This document shows positions 62,554-64,000 of a stretch of 64,000 nucleotides of DNA, piece by piece. The notes under the pieces are model-generated. The model was not told the DNA's origin and did not search any database. It was given only the letters and a program-made list of their open reading frames with translations. How positions within the stretch are numbered: the first letter of the stretch is position 1; the number at the start of each line of letters is the position of its first letter. The stretch spans positions 1 to 64,000 of the forward strand of contig JBJLGL010000015.1 in the NCBI GenBank assembly GCA_045564915.1, read 5' to 3'. A program made the translations under genes and the position numbers. Source of the stretch: JAQWRV01 sp045564915 (GTDB lineage: Bacteria; Pseudomonadota; Alphaproteobacteria; Rhodospirillales; Rhodospirillaceae).

Positions 62554-63294
62554 CTAAACGCTTATGATTAGCCAGATTGTGATACCTGCAATAATTGCCA
62601 CCGCAGCCCCATGCCAATTCGTTTTCATGGACACATGGGGTAGAGCCTGAGAATCGGGAAGTCTACGTTTACCTGTAAACATAGCAGTAATGAGATCTTG
62701 CTTCTTAATAAGCCAGTAAAACAAATTTGCAGCGAGGTGGATGGCAATCACTACGACAACTACGTATTCCCACCATTGTTTGTGGATACCGGTAATCTTT
62801 TTGCTGGTTTCATCACCCACTACATAGGCTAGAGGCCCTTTAGTTGCAAAAAACGAATCGTCCTGTGCAAAAAGGCCGGTAGTTGCTTGAATGGTCAACA
62901 CCAATAAGATAATCGCAACAGCAGCCCCTCCAGCTGGATTATGGCCTGCAAAAAAGGGCACGGGCCCTCTAAAAGTGGCCCTCAAATAACCTAAGATAGC
63001 TCTCGGACTCCTCAGGAAATTCGTAAACCGCGCTGAGGAAGATCCTATGAAGCCCCAGATAAGCCTAAAAATTAGCAGTCCTAGAATAGCTAAGCCGCTC
63101 CAAACGTGCAGGTTCATAGTTGAAACGAAGTAACCGGTGCCGGGAACGGTAAAGTCAAACCCCCCTATTTCTGCGGTGAGGTAGCTCAAAAGGATAAGAA
63201 TAACTAGAAGCCAGTGAAATAGGCGCACCCAAATATCCCAGACTTTGAAGGTTCTTTTCGATTCTACTTCGTGATCTTTGCCAATCATCAACAT
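62554..63294 (-). CDS. Cytochrome b561-type membrane protein
   Basis: 246 residues with four or five membrane helices. The opening VWDIWVRLFHWLLVILILLSYLTAE, LHVWSGLAILGLLIFRLIWGF and VVIAIHLAANLFYWLIKKQDLI hold the histidines that would ligate b-type haems, as in the b561/Ni-hydrogenase cytochrome b group. It can pass electrons from quinol to a periplasmic partner, probably the cytochrome c' gene that faces it. GGAGAAAG precedes the ATG. Confidence 0.88.
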   Translation of the reverse strand: MLMIGKDHEVESKRTFKVWDIWVRLFHWLLVILILLSYLTAEIGGFDFTVPGTGYFVSTMNLHVWSGLAILGLLIFRLIWGFIGSSSARFTNFLRSPRAILGYLRATFRGPVPFFAGHNPAGGAAVAIILLVLTIQATTGLFAQDDSFFATKGPLAYVVGDETSKKITGIHKQWWEYVVVVVIAIHLAANLFYWLIKKQDLITAMFTGKRRLPDSQALPHVSMKTNWHGAAVAIIAGITIWLIISV

Positions 63295-63419
63295 CTTTCT
63301 CCATTAGAACTGAGCTTGACCGCCTTCTAGGCTGACTGCTATTCGCTCCGTATACGTTATAAAGGATGGGTGACCTGAGGGAAATATTGCCTCGAACCCT
63401 TTGAACTGGGCGTGTAAAT

Positions 63420-64000
63420 TTGTCTGGAAACTTGTTTCCTTATCTAATTCCTTTTGGTGTGGCTTTGGCTGCAGCAGGCTCAATACGGCTGCTATTTGGC
63501 TCAACAAAAGGCGCCCAATATGCGGGCGTTAGTTTTCTAGTTGGTTTCTCGGCGGCCTGGCATTGGTTGCTCCTAGCTCCATGGGTGCCCTATGACCCTC
63601 TTAGCAGGGTGATCTATATAGCGATTAGTGGTGCTCTAGCTGGACTAGCGCTAGATATGTTTGCATTTCGCCGTTCATGGGCAGTCATAGTTCATATTGT
63701 TTTCGTGTTGGGTTGCGTTTGGTCCACTCTCACTGGAGAGTTGCTTGGTGCCCCTCCTGACAGCATAGCCAAATGGCTAAGATTTGGGCTTTATCTGGCC
63801 CTTTGGCTGGGTCTTCTAGCGCGGCTAGGGTCTTTTAAGAGTGAAGGGCCAACTGCACTCGTGACCGTATTAATGCTGGCGCTAGGCCTCGGTTTCGTCG
63901 CCCAAATGTCTGGGCAGGGCGAAATCGGCGCAACGGCTTATACGCTGGCTGCTGCATTTGCAGGTCTTCTTGCTTTATGCTGGGTTTTATACCTTGCTGT
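63420..64000 (+). CDS. Unknown multi-pass membrane protein (cut by window end)
   Basis: An open frame runs from about 63405 to the window end without a stop, from which about 193 residues can be read. It is strongly hydrophobic with at least six likely membrane helices (for example FPYLIPFGVALAAAGSIRLLF, YAGVSFLVGFSAAWHWLLL and AVIVHIVFVLGCVWSTLTG). No ATG lies near its beginning; a TTG at 63420 is the first candidate start and GTG/TTG codons follow. No family was recognised. Minus-strand frames here are shadows. Confidence 0.65.
   Translation, partial: MSGNLFPYLIPFGVALAAAGSIRLLFGSTKGAQYAGVSFLVGFSAAWHWLLLAPWVPYDPLSRVIYIAISGALAGLALDMFAFRRSWAVIVHIVFVLGCVWSTLTGELLGAPPDSIAKWLRFGLYLALWLGLLARLGSFKSEGPTALVTVLMLALGLGFVAQMSGQGEIGATAYTLAAAFAGLLALCWVLYLA

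Noticed and set aside
1..64000. tRNA, rRNA, insertion sequences, prophage and CRISPR arrays
   Set aside because: I looked for T-loop sequences, transposase motifs, terminal inverted repeats and regularly spaced repeats and saw none. A covariance scan could still find something missed by eye.

Overview
The window looks like the chromosome of a free-living, flagellated alphaproteobacterium of moderate G+C content, most likely a marine or aquatic Rhodospirillales-like (or SAR116-like) lineage. The reasons are the FlbT/FlaF pair, FliX next to a DksA with a reduced zinc finger, a DUF6468 protein plus a MotE-like protein after FliL, a free FlhB C-terminal homologue, and CckA directly behind FlhB. 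No tRNA, rRNA, phage, IS element or CRISPR array was recognised. The exact genus cannot be told from the sequence alone.

Positions 1-42000 are essentially one large flagellar region, interrupted only by a peptide-type binding protein, an aminotransferase and an SDR enzyme. It begins with a tandem flagellin array (three complete genes and the tail of a fourth) followed by flbT-flaF, which control flagellin expression and secretion, and two TPR/GT41 glycosyltransferases that are the obvious candidates for flagellin O-glycosylation. Next, on the minus strand, come the filament-hook junction and P-ring genes (flgI, flgJ, a FlgN-like gene, flgK, flgL), with fliX and dksA divergent. The L-ring, P-ring-chaperone and rod genes (flgF-flgG-flgA-flgH) follow on the minus strand and end in a strongly structured untranslated segment. 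Divergent from them are fliL, DUF6468, MotE-like, a MotB-like pair and a 1047-residue periplasmic TPR protein. The export gate is split between two divergent operons: flhX, a small gene, fliO and fliP on minus, and flgB-flgC-fliE-fliQ-fliR-flhB-cckA on plus. A CtrA-type TTAA-N7-TTAA box lies between them. RpoN-type promoters (GG-N10-GC) are visible before flgF and flgI.

Positions 42000-50000 hold housekeeping and envelope genes: recA with two near-consensus SOS boxes, a SnoaL-like protein, alaS, and a MacA/MacB-type ABC efflux operon.

Positions 50000-60000 are metabolic: a VOC protein, a LeuC/LeuD-type hydro-lyase pair, a GMC oxidoreductase, a class III CoA-transferase, an HMG-CoA-lyase-family enzyme and two MFS/GPH transporters. 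Together these could form a catabolic route for branched hydroxy- or dicarboxylic acids, although LeuCD may simply be the leucine enzyme. The window closes with NADP isocitrate dehydrogenase, a LOG-family protein, a cytochrome c'/cytochrome b561 pair and a truncated unknown membrane protein.

The most unusual items are the structured RNA candidate behind flgH, the triplicated SAF module of FlgA, the expanded FlgL, an orphan second FlaF, the doubled GT41 enzymes, the MotB-like/TPR operon with no MotA beside it, and an (ATTAGC)7 microsatellite.
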